A stretch of 64,000 nucleotides of DNA from NCBI GenBank assembly GCA_910589045.1, contig CAJUSH010000011.1, positions 1 to 64,000 on the forward strand. Reading direction: 5' to 3'. The stretch is from an uncultured Eubacterium sp. (GTDB taxonomy: Bacteria; Bacillota_A; Clostridia; Lachnospirales; Lachnospiraceae). The notes under the pieces are model-generated. The model made no database searches. It was given only the letters and a program-made list of their open reading frames with translations, and had not been told where the DNA came from. This document shows positions 34,311 through 43,391 of this stretch, piece by piece. Positions within the stretch are counted from its first letter, which is position 1; every line of letters begins with the position of its first letter. Made by a program: the position numbers and the translations under genes.

Positions 34311-35370
34311 ACGCGTTCCCTCCCTCCTGCACAGCCCAGTAGCGGGACATACAGTCCATCAGATAGGAATCGGACATATGTAAATAGCGCCTTGTGGTAT
34401 ACAATCGCTCGTGCCCCATGACAAGCTGCACGATACCGATATCGACCCCCTGCTCAATCAGCCTGGTACAGAACGAATGCCGCAGATCGTGAAACGTAAA
34501 CTCCAGGTTCAGCGGCTCCTGTACGCGCTTCATAATGCCATAGGCGCTGTGGTACGTCATCTGCCTGCCCGCGTAATTTTTCTTTTCCGACACGAACACA
34601 TAGTGCCCGCTGCCCCGTCCCGTCTCATGGGCGAACTCGTAGAGCCTGCGGACCAAAAACATAGGTACATACAGATCGCGCCGTTTTCCCTTCGAGCGGA
34701 TCTGGTGGAAAACACCCACGCTTTTCGTATCATCCGGCTTTGGCAACGCCGCAATCTCAAGATCGAGCGCCTCCTGTATGCGCGCTCCCGTCAGATAAAG
34801 CAGCTCAAAAAGCAGCCGGTCTCTTTTGCGGGACAGCTCCCCTAAAAAAAGCTGCATTTCCTGCTCCGTCACCAGACGTACCTTTTTCTTCTGCTCCTTT
34901 AATTTAAAAACTGATTTTTTCGTCTGATGCAGTGCGTGGGTATGGACAAGACTGCCGTGATACATCTGGCCGCCCTCCGGCACATACTCAAACGGGATGG
35001 GGTTGGCACAGATGCCCTGAAGCTGGTTATAACAGTAAAAACGCCGTACACTGCTTAAAATTCGGTTGATACTGCGGTTCGTGCGGCTGCTTTTCGCATA
35101 CAGCAGCGTATCCCCCGCCGTCCCGCGGCGCAGATAGTCGACAAAATCGGCAACCACATCCGCCGTCGCTTCCTTGTAAGTATGATAGGTTTGATTCAAA
35201 AATTCCCAATAGATTTTCAGATCCGTCGCATAGGCCCGAAGTGTGTTGTCCGCGCGGTCAAGCTTGCGCTGGAACTCTAAAAATTCGCATACCGGGGCGA
35301 TCAGGTGCATATCGTCATCCAGAAGCACCCAATGCGCAATTCCGTCCATTTTCACTTTTTGTACTTGCAT
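34303..35370 (-). CDS. Tyrosine recombinase A (TnpA-like), catalytically complete
   Basis: A 355-residue recombinase, size of Tn554 TnpA (361). I start at ATG 35370, five bases after AAAGGAGA. Core-binding domain: LEFQRKLDRADNTLRAYATD. Catalytic residues: Arg in LYLTGARIQEALDLE, Lys in RSKGKRRDLYVPM, HDLR in FTFHDLRHSFCTRL, His in LVMGHERLYTTRRYLHMSD, and Tyr just after. First gene of the operon. Confidence 0.9.
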   Translation of the reverse strand: MQVQKVKMDGIAHWVLLDDDMHLIAPVCEFLEFQRKLDRADNTLRAYATDLKIYWEFLNQTYHTYKEATADVVADFVDYLRRGTAGDTLLYAKSSRTNRSINRILSSVRRFYCYNQLQGICANPIPFEYVPEGGQMYHGSLVHTHALHQTKKSVFKLKEQKKKVRLVTEQEMQLFLGELSRKRDRLLFELLYLTGARIQEALDLEIAALPKPDDTKSVGVFHQIRSKGKRRDLYVPMFLVRRLYEFAHETGRGSGHYVFVSEKKNYAGRQMTYHSAYGIMKRVQEPLNLEFTFHDLRHSFCTRLIEQGVDIGIVQLVMGHERLYTTRRYLHMSDSYLMDCMSRYWAVQEGGNAYE

Positions 35371-35500
35371 TTTTTCTCCTTTTTTGTACATAGAAAATAT
35401 GTTTTATTGCACACATCCGGATGCTAACTAATTATTATCACATTGAAATAATTTGTGCAAGTACAAACGGCATGATTGATGGCAAAAATCTGTAAAACAG

Positions 35501-35514
35501 TCGACAAATGTCGA
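35501..35514. promoter_or_regulatory. Palindrome TCGACA-AA-TGTCGA upstream of the recombinase operon
   Basis: A perfect inverted repeat about 130 bases before the recombinase A start. The half-site TGTCGA also occurs three times before the 17-codon ORF (17209-17290). Possible operator; no further evidence. Confidence 0.35.
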
Positions 35515-35577
35515 TTCGTATACCTTTCTGCTTCATTTGTTAAAATCATGCGTAATATTTTTCATATGCAGGATGCA

Positions 35578-36078
35578 CTACCGCGTCAACTGCAAATGTT
35601 CCGCGATCTCCCGCCACGCACCGACCAGGCGCTGCGCGCTCCACGCTGCGTTTGCGGGACTGGTGGAGGGAAGCTTTACGGCATCGCGCCCGGTCTGCGG
35701 CGCGAGATGCTTCTGATAGAGCCTGTGGGACGTGGCACCGTTGCAGTAAATTGCCCGGATATCCGCCGCCTGCAAAATCGGCGTCAGGTCATTCGGCAGC
35801 GCATTTTTTATGCTGCTGTCCGAGGAGCCTTCGATATCGCAGCTTCCGATCACATCCCACAGCGCGATGTGATGCCTGTGCAGCATCGTCTGCTTTTCGG
35901 GAACGGTCCGGGGCGTGGGAACATCCAGCACGAGGGAGAGCACCCGCCAGAAACGATTCTGCGGATGTCCGTAAAAAAACTGTGCCTCCCGGGATTTCAC
36001 CGACGGGAAAGAGCCGAGGATCAAAATGCGTGACTGCCCGTCATAGAGGGGCGGAATCGGATGAATGATGTGTTCCAT
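35578..36078 (-). CDS. DNA-deoxyinosine (hypoxanthine) glycosylase, UDG superfamily
   Basis: A 166-residue enzyme of the family-6 uracil-DNA-glycosylase fold that removes hypoxanthine from DNA. Motifs: ILILGSFPSVKSREAQFFYGHPQNRFW (water-activating loop region, Asn), IALWDVIGSCDIEGSSDSSI and LPSTSPANAAW (DNA-intercalating loop). Monofunctional, cytosolic, single domain. It lies 81 bases after mnmA on the same strand, with a short palindrome CCCGATCC-GGATCGGG between. The start ATG has GGAGG before it. Confidence 0.88.
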   Translation of the reverse strand: MEHIIHPIPPLYDGQSRILILGSFPSVKSREAQFFYGHPQNRFWRVLSLVLDVPTPRTVPEKQTMLHRHHIALWDVIGSCDIEGSSDSSIKNALPNDLTPILQAADIRAIYCNGATSHRLYQKHLAPQTGRDAVKLPSTSPANAAWSAQRLVGAWREIAEHLQLTR

Positions 36079-36159
36079 AATAATCTGATACCTCCATAAC
36101 CCGATCCGGGATCGGGGAATTTTTATAACGATCCGGTCTGCGGCCTCCCACCCGCAGCT

Positions 36160-37272
36160 TCACTCCTGCGGGACGGGAACGGATACGGCCACAATCGTCC
36201 CGCCGCCCACAACATTCTCACCGTCGTAGAGCACCGCCGCCTGTCCGGTGGTGATGGCACGCTGGGGCTCGTCAAAGGTCAGCCGCACCCTGCCGTCCGC
36301 CAGGGCCTCCGCCGTGGCGGACGCTTCCCTTGCACGGTAACGGGTTTTTGCAGTGACGCGCACCGCCTCCTCTGGACGGTCATATGCAATCCAGTTGAAA
36401 TCGTCCACGATACAGCTTTTTGTAAAAAGCGCAGCCTCCTTTGAGAGGATCACCTGATTTTTTTCCATGTCCTTGCGGCACACGTAAAGCGGCGCGGGGA
36501 GCGAGAGCCCAAGTCCCTTCCGCTGGCCGATGGTATAGCGGATGATGCCTTTATGCTCCCCCAGCTTTTTGCCGTCCGTCGTCACAAAATCCCCCGCCGG
36601 ATATTCTCTGCCCGTATACTGCCGGATGAAGTCCGCATAGTTTCCCTCCGGCACAAAGCAGATGTCCTGGCTGTCATGCTTTTTCGCGTTCACAAATCCG
36701 CGGGCATCGGCCAGCGCGCGCACCTCATCCTTTGTAGAAAATTCCCCCAGGGGAAAGCGCGTGTGCTTTAGCTGCTCCTGGGTTAAAAACGCCAGCACAT
36801 AGCTCTGATCCTTCGCCCCGTTTTTCGCCTTTTTCAGCAAATAGCGCCCGCCTGTCTCATCCGGCTCCACCCGCGCATAGTGCCCGGTCACGATCAGATC
36901 ACAGTCCAGTTCCTTTGCCCGCCGGTAAAGCCGGTCAAACTTCATGTAGCGGTTGCAGTCGATGCAGGGGTTCGGCGTGTCCCCCGCCTCGTAGGCCGCC
37001 ACAAACCGGTCGATGACGTTCGCCGCAAAATCCTCCTTGAAATTCAGGACGTAGTAGGGCATGCCAAGCCTGCCGCACACCTTTCTGGCGTCCTCCGTGT
37101 CGGAAAGAGAGCAGCACGCCCCCTCCCGCTCCATGCCGATGGTCTCGTTCTCATACAGCTTCATCGTGATTCCGATGCAGTCATAGCCCTGCTCCGCCAT
37201 GAGCGCCGCAGCCACGGAGCTGTCCACGCCGCCGCTCATGGCGATCAACGCCTTTTTTGTTAAATCACCCAT
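36160..37272 (-). CDS. mnmA: tRNA-specific 2-thiouridylase
   Basis: A 370-residue enzyme. It puts sulfur on U34 of Glu, Lys and Gln tRNAs. Motifs: KKALIAMSGGVDSSVAAALM (PP-loop), NPCIDCNRYMKFD (first catalytic Cys), HDSQDICFVPEG (second catalytic Cys), and a C-terminal beta-barrel (VRVTAKTRYRAREASATAEA). I start at ATG 37272, eight bases after AGGAG, instead of 29 codons earlier. The tRNA-Glu at 61-132 is one of its substrates. Confidence 0.95.
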   Translation of the reverse strand: MGDLTKKALIAMSGGVDSSVAAALMAEQGYDCIGITMKLYENETIGMEREGACCSLSDTEDARKVCGRLGMPYYVLNFKEDFAANVIDRFVAAYEAGDTPNPCIDCNRYMKFDRLYRRAKELDCDLIVTGHYARVEPDETGGRYLLKKAKNGAKDQSYVLAFLTQEQLKHTRFPLGEFSTKDEVRALADARGFVNAKKHDSQDICFVPEGNYADFIRQYTGREYPAGDFVTTDGKKLGEHKGIIRYTIGQRKGLGLSLPAPLYVCRKDMEKNQVILSKEAALFTKSCIVDDFNWIAYDRPEEAVRVTAKTRYRAREASATAEALADGRVRLTFDEPQRAITTGQAAVLYDGENVVGGGTIVAVSVPVPQE

Positions 37273-37392
37273 AAAATAAGCTCCTCCCCGGCAGCGCTGA
37301 CAAACAGACTGCCAATTCCATAACAACATTATCATAGCAGAAAATCCGCTGACAAACAATCAAAACGATGTGCGGCGCCCGTGCCGCAAATA

Positions 37393-37550
37393 GTAACGGT
37401 TACTTTTCACGGGGCAGGAATGCGCATTTACTGCGCAGTCCGTAAGAACATGATTCAGGTGTGAGGGGCGATTTTTGCGAAGCAAAACTCTCAATATCGC
37501 CCCGAATCGTTACTATGAGCGGCTCCCGAGCCGTGAATAGTAACTAGTAA
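37393..37550 (+). repeat. Complete copy of the dispersed intergenic element (MITE-like)
   Basis: Left end GTTACTTTTCACGG (37399) and right end CCGTGAATAGTAAC (to 37544) are near-perfect inverted repeats. Inside are GGGGCGAT paired with ATCGCCCC (37465-37503), with an inner TTTTGC-GAA-GCAAAA hairpin, and a right hairpin GTTACTAT...CGGCTC-CC-GAGCCG...ATAGTAAC (37509-37544). The first 74 bases are identical to 4315-4388. No coding capacity. It lies between mnmA and a small gene. Confidence 0.8.
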
Positions 37551-37640
37551 CGATTCTACTTTACATCTTCCGCGCAATTTGTTATACTTGCATACAGCAA
37601 AACAACCAGTGCAGCCGAATTGAAAGCGAGGAAATCATAT

Positions 37641-37823
37641 ATGATCGAAGGCGAAAAGTTGAAAGTATCCGTGGAAGGGTTTTCGAGCGTACAAAGATAC
37701 ATGCTGCTGTCTGATAAAAATTCGGATGCCTGTCAGGCTGTGAAAGAAAGCGATATGGAATTAAAAGCTATCCGTTGCGCGTTCGGTGTTAATCTGACCG
37801 TACCCGACCGCATCAGGGAATAA
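37641..37823 (+). CDS. Small unknown protein (60 residues)
   Basis: A 60-residue soluble protein starting MIEGEKLKVSVEGFSSVQRYML with nothing recognisable; charged, with a short beta-alpha pattern. I start at ATG 37641, nine bases after GAGG, rather than at a TTG seven codons upstream. A strong terminator follows at once (37827-37868), so it is a single-gene unit ahead of carB. Coding potential is supported by the ribosome site, clear frame and terminator, but not by homology. Confidence 0.6.
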   Translation: MIEGEKLKVSVEGFSSVQRYMLLSDKNSDACQAVKESDMELKAIRCAFGVNLTVPDRIRE

Positions 37824-37826
37824 TGC

Positions 37827-37868
37827 AAGGTGTAAAGCCTGTTGAATCAGCAGGCTTTACACCTTTTG
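37827..37868 (+). terminator. Terminator of the small gene
   Basis: AAGGTGTAAAGCCTG, nine-base loop, CAGGCTTTACACCTTTTG: 15 perfect pairs, starting at the end of the small gene's stop codon. A transcript from that gene would stop 75 bases before carB. Confidence 0.9.
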
Positions 37869-37941
37869 TATGCGCAGTGGACACTCTGCCCTGCAAAACC
37901 GCAACTAAAAACCATTATATACATTTTCAAGGAGAGAAATT

Positions 37942-40900
37942 ATGCCGAAAAGAACAGACATCAACAAAGTATTGATCATTGGCTCCGGCCCCATCATCAT
38001 CGGTCAGGCGTGCGAGTTCGACTACTCCGGCACGCAGGCGTGCAAGGCGCTGCGCAGGCTCGGTTATGAGATCGTGCTCGTCAATTCCAATCCTGCCACC
38101 ATCATGACCGATCCCGAGGTCGCGGATGTAACCTACATTGAGCCGTTAAATGTCAACCGTCTTGAACAGATCATTGCAAAGGAGCGCCCGGACGCACTGC
38201 TGCCGAACCTCGGCGGGCAGTCGGGCTTAAATTTGTGCGCGGAGCTGGCAAATGCCGGCGTTCTGGACAAATACGGCGTACAGGTCATCGGCGTACAGGT
38301 GGATGCCATCGAGCGGGGCGAGGACCGCATCGAATTTAAAAAATCCATGGACGCCATCGGCGTGGAAATGGCACGCAGCGAGGTTTCCTACAGCGTTGAG
38401 GAAGCGCTTGCCATCGCCGAAAAGCTGGGATACCCGGTTGTACTGCGCCCCGCCTACACCATGGGCGGCGCCGGCGGCGGGCTTGTATATAATAAGGAAG
38501 AATTAAAAACCGTGTGTGCCCGGGGCCTGCAGGCCAGCCTTGTCGGACAGGTTCTGGTGGAGGAGTCCATTCTCGGCTGGGAGGAGCTCGAGCTTGAGGT
38601 TGTCAGGGACGCAGAGGGTAATATGATCACGGTCTGCTTCATCGAAAACATCGACCCCATGGGCACCCACACCGGGGACTCCTTCTGCTCCGCCCCGATG
38701 CTCACCATCTCCGGGGAGCTTCAGAAGCGTCTGCAGGAGCAGGCTTACCGCATCGTTGAATCCGTCAAGGTCATCGGCGGCACAAACGTGCAGTTTGCAC
38801 ACGACCCTGTTTCCGACCGCGTCGTGGTCATTGAGATCAACCCCCGTACCTCCCGTTCCTCCGCGCTCGCGAGCAAGGCGACCGGCTTCCCCATCGCGCT
38901 CGTCTCCGCGATGCTGGCGGCGGGTCTGACACTAAAGGATATCGAGTGCGGCAAATGCGGCACGCTGGATAAGTACGTTCCGGACGGAGATTATATCGTA
39001 ATTAAATTTGCGCGCTGGGCCTTTGAAAAATTCAAGGGTGTTGAAGACAAGCTTGGCACGCAGATGCGCGCGGTGGGCGAGGTCATGAGCATCGGAAAGA
39101 CCTACAAGGAAGCATTCCAGAAGGCGATCCGCTCCCTCGAAACCGGACGCTACGGCCTTGGCTACGCCAAAAACTACAACACAAAGACAAAGGAGCAGCT
39201 TTTACTTATGCTCGCCCACCCCTCGAGCGACCGGCATTTTATCATGTATGAGGCGCTGCGCAAGGGTGCCGGTGTCGATGAAATCCACGCGATCACAAAG
39301 GTTAAGCACTATTTCATCGAGCAGATGCAGGAGCTGGTGGAGGAGGAAGAAGCCCTCGCCGCGCACAAGGGTGTTCTTCCATCCGACGAAGCGCTGATTT
39401 CTGCCAAGAAAAACGGTTTTTCCGATAAATATTTAAGCCAGATTTTACAAATCGACGAATCTGTCATCCGTGAACGCCGCATTTCTCTCGGTGTGGAGGA
39501 GGCATGGGAGGGCGTACATGTGAGCGGCACGAAGGACAGCGCTTACTACTATTCCACCTACAATGCCCCCGACAAAAACCCGGTGCGCACCGACAAGCCC
39601 AAGATCATGATTTTGGGCGGCGGTCCCAACCGGATCGGGCAGGGCATCGAGTTCGACTACTGCTGTGTACACGCCGCGCTGGCGCTCAAAAAGCTTGGCT
39701 TTGAGACGATCATCGTCAACTGTAATCCGGAAACCGTTTCCACCGATTACGATACCTCCGACAAGCTCTATTTCGAGCCCCTGACCCTGGAGGATGTGCT
39801 GAGCATCTACCACAAGGAGCAGCCCCTGGGCGTCATCGCACAGTTCGGCGGGCAGACACCCTTAAACCTGGCCGCGGAGCTTGAGAAAAACGGTGTGAAG
39901 GTGCTTGGCACCTCGCCTGCGGTCATTGATCTTGCCGAGGACCGCGACCAGTTCCGCGCCATGATGGACAAGCTCGGCATTCCCATGCCGGAGGCGGGCA
40001 TGGCGACTACCGTGGACGAGGCGACCGCCATCGCAAACCGGATCGGCTATCCCGTCATGGTTCGCCCCTCCTACGTGCTCGGCGGACGCGGCATGGAGGT
40101 CGTCTACGACGACGAGAGCATGAGAGGATACATGAACGCCGCGGTCGGCGTGACGCCCGACCGTCCGATTTTGATTGATCGTTTCTTAAATCACGCTTTA
40201 GAATGTGAAGCGGACGCCATCAGTGACGGCACCCACGCCTTTGTGCCCGCCGTCATGGAACACATTGAGCTTGCGGGCATCCACTCGGGGGACAGCGCCT
40301 GCATCATCCCCTCCGTGCATATTACAAAGGAGCATGTGAAAACCATCAAGGAATATACGAAGAAGATCGCCGAGGAGATGCACGTCCGCGGTCTGATGAA
40401 CATGCAGTATGCCATTGAAAACGGCACGGTCTACGTGCTGGAGGCAAACCCCCGGGCATCCCGCACCGTGCCCCTTGTATCCAAGGTATGCAACATCCGC
40501 ATGGTGCCCCTGGCCACTGATATTATCACATCCGAGCTGACCGGACGCCCCTCCCCCGTGCCCGCTTTAAAGGAACAGGAGATTCCCTACTACGGCGTGA
40601 AGGAGGCGGTGTTCCCCTTCAATATGTTCCCGGAGGTAGACCCGGTTCTCGGGCCGGAGATGCGTTCCACCGGAGAAGTGCTCGGCCTGTCCACCTACTA
40701 CGGCGAAGCCTACTACAAGGCGCAGGAGGCAACCCAGACAAAGCTTCCCTTAAAGGGGACGGTGCTCATCTCCGTCAACCGCAAGGACAAGCCGGAGGTC
40801 GTGGAGACCGCAAAGCTCTTTAACGAGGCCGGCTTTGAGATCCTCGCAACCGGCAACACCCACACGATCATCACCGAGGCCGGGCTCCCGTCGACCCGCG

Positions 40901-41166
40901 TCAATAAGCTCTACGAGGGACGCCCCAACATCCTCGATATGATCACGAACGGCAAGATTGACCTGATCATCAACTCCCCCAGCGGCAAGGAGAGCGTCCA
41001 CGACGACAGCTACCTGCGCAAGGCGGCGATCAAGGCAAAGGTGCCCTACATGACGACCATCGCCGCGGCAAATGCGACTGCCAAGGGCATCCTCTACGTG
41101 CAGCAGCACGGAAACGGGGAGGTAAAATCGCTCCAGGAGATCCACAAAGAAATCCGTGAGAAATAA
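37942..41166 (+). CDS. carB: Carbamoyl-phosphate synthase large subunit
   Basis: A 1074-residue protein, normal length. Two duplicated ATP-grasp halves (ISGSGPIIIGQACEFDYSGTQ at 14 and LGGGPNRIGQGIEFDYCCVH near 560), each with NPAT/NPET motifs, and a C-terminal allosteric MGS-like domain (LFNEAGFEILATGNTHTI). It makes carbamoyl phosphate from bicarbonate, ammonia (supplied by CarA) and two ATP, for pyrimidine and arginine synthesis. carA is not adjacent on either side, unlike the usual carAB pair. No PyrR-type leader seen. Ribosome site AAGGAGAG. Confidence 0.97.
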   Translation: MPKRTDINKVLIIGSGPIIIGQACEFDYSGTQACKALRRLGYEIVLVNSNPATIMTDPEVADVTYIEPLNVNRLEQIIAKERPDALLPNLGGQSGLNLCAELANAGVLDKYGVQVIGVQVDAIERGEDRIEFKKSMDAIGVEMARSEVSYSVEEALAIAEKLGYPVVLRPAYTMGGAGGGLVYNKEELKTVCARGLQASLVGQVLVEESILGWEELELEVVRDAEGNMITVCFIENIDPMGTHTGDSFCSAPMLTISGELQKRLQEQAYRIVESVKVIGGTNVQFAHDPVSDRVVVIEINPRTSRSSALASKATGFPIALVSAMLAAGLTLKDIECGKCGTLDKYVPDGDYIVIKFARWAFEKFKGVEDKLGTQMRAVGEVMSIGKTYKEAFQKAIRSLETGRYGLGYAKNYNTKTKEQLLLMLAHPSSDRHFIMYEALRKGAGVDEIHAITKVKHYFIEQMQELVEEEEALAAHKGVLPSDEALISAKKNGFSDKYLSQILQIDESVIRERRISLGVEEAWEGVHVSGTKDSAYYYSTYNAPDKNPVRTDKPKIMILGGGPNRIGQGIEFDYCCVHAALALKKLGFETIIVNCNPETVSTDYDTSDKLYFEPLTLEDVLSIYHKEQPLGVIAQFGGQTPLNLAAELEKNGVKVLGTSPAVIDLAEDRDQFRAMMDKLGIPMPEAGMATTVDEATAIANRIGYPVMVRPSYVLGGRGMEVVYDDESMRGYMNAAVGVTPDRPILIDRFLNHALECEADAISDGTHAFVPAVMEHIELAGIHSGDSACIIPSVHITKEHVKTIKEYTKKIAEEMHVRGLMNMQYAIENGTVYVLEANPRASRTVPLVSKVCNIRMVPLATDIITSELTGRPSPVPALKEQEIPYYGVKEAVFPFNMFPEVDPVLGPEMRSTGEVLGLSTYYGEAYYKAQEATQTKLPLKGTVLISVNRKDKPEVVETAKLFNEAGFEILATGNTHTIITEAGLPSTRVNKLYEGRPNILDMITNGKIDLIINSPSGKESVHDDSYLRKAAIKAKVPYMTTIAAANATAKGILYVQQHGNGEVKSLQEIHKEIREK

Positions 41167-41228
41167 ACGGTACGCTTTGTCCGTGCTTTGCCGTACGGGA
41201 AATTCAAAGAAATTCCTGTACGGCGCAA

Positions 41229-41276
41229 AAAAGGAACCGCATCTGCAATTTAAATCTGCAGACACGGTTCCTTTTT
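41229..41276. terminator. Terminator between convergent carB and mrp genes
   Basis: AAGGAACCG, internal pairing TCTGCA/TGCAGA, CGGTTCCTTTTT; A run on the left, T run on the right. A second imperfect hairpin (41189-41227, GCCGTAC... GTACGGC) lies just before it. Confidence 0.85.
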
Positions 41277-41338
41277 CAGCTTTTATACATTTCTGCTTCC
41301 CGCGGACACAAAGCGCCCGCTGCGATCCGTCCGCGCGC

Positions 41339-42190
41339 TCAGGGCATCGGCTTTTGCAGGGTCTCAACAGCCGCCGAAAACACGCTGTGATCCACATCGT
41401 AAAAGGTGCCCGCATCAGCCGCCGCTGCCTTTTCCGGCTCGATGGGAAGCTTCGCAAATACGGGGATTTTAAGCTCCTTTGCCACCGCTTCCACATGGCT
41501 CTCACCGAATATCGAAATCGTTTTGCCGCAGTCCGGACATACCAGGCAGCTGAAATTCTCCACGACGCCCAGCACCGGAACCTCCATCATCGCCGCCATA
41601 TTATAGGCTTTTTTTACGATCATCTGCACCAGCTCCTGCGGGGACGTCACGATGACAACACCGTCCACCGGCAGCGACTGGAATACGGTCAGCGGCACAT
41701 CCCCCGTTCCGGGCGGCATGTCCACAAAGAGATAATCCAGCTCGCCCCATACTACATCCGTCCAGAACTGCTTCACCGCCCCGGCGATGACCGGTCCGCG
41801 CCAGATCACCGGCTGCTCCTCGTCCTCGATGAGCAAATTGATGGACATAACCGGGATGCCCTGGTTTGACTCGAGCGGTATAATGCCCTTCTCACTTCCA
41901 AACGCTGTCCCATGCACGCCGAGCATTTTCGGGATGGAGGGACCTGTGATATCCGCATCCAAAATGCCGACCCGATACCCGGCCTTGTGCATCGCGCAGG
42001 CGAGCGACGCGGTGACAAAGGATTTTCCCACACCGCCCTTCCCGCTGATGACACCGATCACCTTCCCGATGGAAGAATACTGATTGAGTTCCTCTAAAAA
42101 CGAGGTCTGTCCGCCGCTATTTCCCGGGCAGCCCTCGCAGCTTTCCCTGCTGCAGCTTCCGGCGCTGCTGCAAGCTTCATTTTCTGCCAT
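41339..42190 (-). CDS. Mrp/NBP35-family Fe-S cluster carrier ATPase
   Basis: A 283-residue P-loop ATPase. The N-terminus has four Cys (ACSSAGSCSRESCEGC) that could bind a Fe-S cluster. Then the deviant Walker A VISGKGGVGKSFVTASLA, GILDADITGPSIPKMLG, LFVDMPPGTGDVPLTVF, and the conserved CPDCGK motif near 230 that bridges a cluster at the dimer interface. It loads Fe-S clusters onto apo-enzymes. Start at ATG 42190 after AAGGAGAAG. It follows the aldo/keto reductase by 32 bases on the same strand. Confidence 0.92.
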   Translation of the reverse strand: MAENEACSSAGSCSRESCEGCPGNSGGQTSFLEELNQYSSIGKVIGVISGKGGVGKSFVTASLACAMHKAGYRVGILDADITGPSIPKMLGVHGTAFGSEKGIIPLESNQGIPVMSINLLIEDEEQPVIWRGPVIAGAVKQFWTDVVWGELDYLFVDMPPGTGDVPLTVFQSLPVDGVVIVTSPQELVQMIVKKAYNMAAMMEVPVLGVVENFSCLVCPDCGKTISIFGESHVEAVAKELKIPVFAKLPIEPEKAAAADAGTFYDVDHSVFSAAVETLQKPMP

Positions 42191-42222
42191 TTTGCTTCTC
42201 CTTATGATTTCATTTTTATTTC

Positions 42223-43182
42223 TTACTGCAAATCCATGTATTTTTGCTCTTCCTCCGTCAGCTCCACCTCGAGCGCACCGAGATTGGACGCGAAGCGCTC
42301 CGGTGTGGAAGCACTCACCTGCGCAAATACCTCCAGGGGCTGTGCGAGCACCCAGGCGAGCGCCGCCTGCGCCACCGTACAGCCGTGTTTTTGTGCGATC
42401 TGCTCCGTGCGGCGCAGACGCTCGTAATTCTGCCTGCAGCAATAACCACGGATCGCGAAGGAATCCAGCACCTTTTCCACGTCCGAGAGCGCGTCCGATC
42501 GCACCTTGCCGGATAACAGGCCGTGAGCCAGCACCGCATACGCAAAGACCGCCATGCCGCTGCTCTGATACCACCTGCGGTTTTCCGCCTCGGAGGGACC
42601 GGAGATCGACACGCATCCGCCGCCCCAGGGATCTAGCACCTGCTCCGCAAGCCCGTAGTTCGGACTGGAGACGGAAAACGGCTCCAGATCATGCTCGTAA
42701 GCGTATGCATTTGCAGCCTCAATACGCGTCACGCTCCAGTTGGACACGCCAAAGAGCTTCAGCTTCCCGCGCTCCCGCAGGTCATTTAACACCTCCACGA
42801 TAGGGCCGACCGGCTTTGTCGGATCGTCACGGTGCAGCATGTAAATATCCACATAGTCGGTCTGCAGAAGCGAGAGGGAGCGGGCGATATCCGCCTCGAT
42901 CGCCGCGGGCGTCACCCGGGGGACCACCGTATCCGGCAGCGGGTGCGCACCCTTGTCCACGATCACCAGCTGGTCTCGGTTCCCGCGCCTGCTCATCCAG
43001 TCTCCCAGCGATTTTTCCGCCATCCCGTAAATGCGCGCCGTGTCAAAGCAGTTGACGCCGCCCGCAGCGACCGCGTCGAGCAGCTCTGTTGCATCCTGTC
43101 CTTCCTGCATTGCAGGTGTCGCGGTTCCGAACACAATACGCGAAACCGGCAGTGCAATACCATCGATATTTTTATAAATCAT
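42223..43182 (-). CDS. Aldo/keto reductase
   Basis: A 319-residue NADPH-type oxidoreductase. Tetrad: Asp and Tyr in NCFDTARIYGMAEK, Lys in LVIVDKGAHP, His in DIYMLHRDDPTKP. The cofactor region is KLKLFGVSNWSVTRIE and a C-terminal GALEVELTEEEQKYMD. Substrate not predictable (many aldehydes or ketosugars). I start at ATG 43182, eight bases after GGAAGG. Upstream of mrp in a likely operon. Confidence 0.88.
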   Translation of the reverse strand: MIYKNIDGIALPVSRIVFGTATPAMQEGQDATELLDAVAAGGVNCFDTARIYGMAEKSLGDWMSRRGNRDQLVIVDKGAHPLPDTVVPRVTPAAIEADIARSLSLLQTDYVDIYMLHRDDPTKPVGPIVEVLNDLRERGKLKLFGVSNWSVTRIEAANAYAYEHDLEPFSVSSPNYGLAEQVLDPWGGGCVSISGPSEAENRRWYQSSGMAVFAYAVLAHGLLSGKVRSDALSDVEKVLDSFAIRGYCCRQNYERLRRTEQIAQKHGCTVAQAALAWVLAQPLEVFAQVSASTPERFASNLGALEVELTEEEQKYMDLQ

Positions 43183-43391
43183 GGCATATACCTTCCTTCC
43201 AAGAAATAATTTTGTGCAAAGAAACACAATTCATGCACATGTTGCGGACCTTGCCATAAACCAAAAAGCACCATATAGAATTATACTCTATTACAGAACA
43301 AATTTCCACATGGTGCTTCGTAAGTTTATAATGTTTATGAAATTTTTATGCTTTTTTTATACTTTCGTAATACTTTCGGCCGAACCCCGCA

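Larger units (their letters stand above)
31602..35370 (-). mobile_element. Tn554/RIT-like element with three tyrosine recombinases
   Basis: Four genes in overlapping frames (8, 4 and 8 bases): two complete tyrosine recombinases, one with a degraded active site, and a TnpC-like protein. The order resembles Tn554 (tnpA-tnpB-tnpC) and the 'recombinase in trio' elements. No passenger genes are present. The ends are not defined: I see no convincing terminal repeats between 31440-31601 and 35371-35577, so the bounds given are those of the genes. Confidence 0.75.

Noticed and set aside
42191..42616. Longer start for the Mrp gene
   Set aside because: The extra codons run into the aldo/keto reductase gene and are Arg/Gly-rich shadow sequence; ATG 42190 has AAGGAG.
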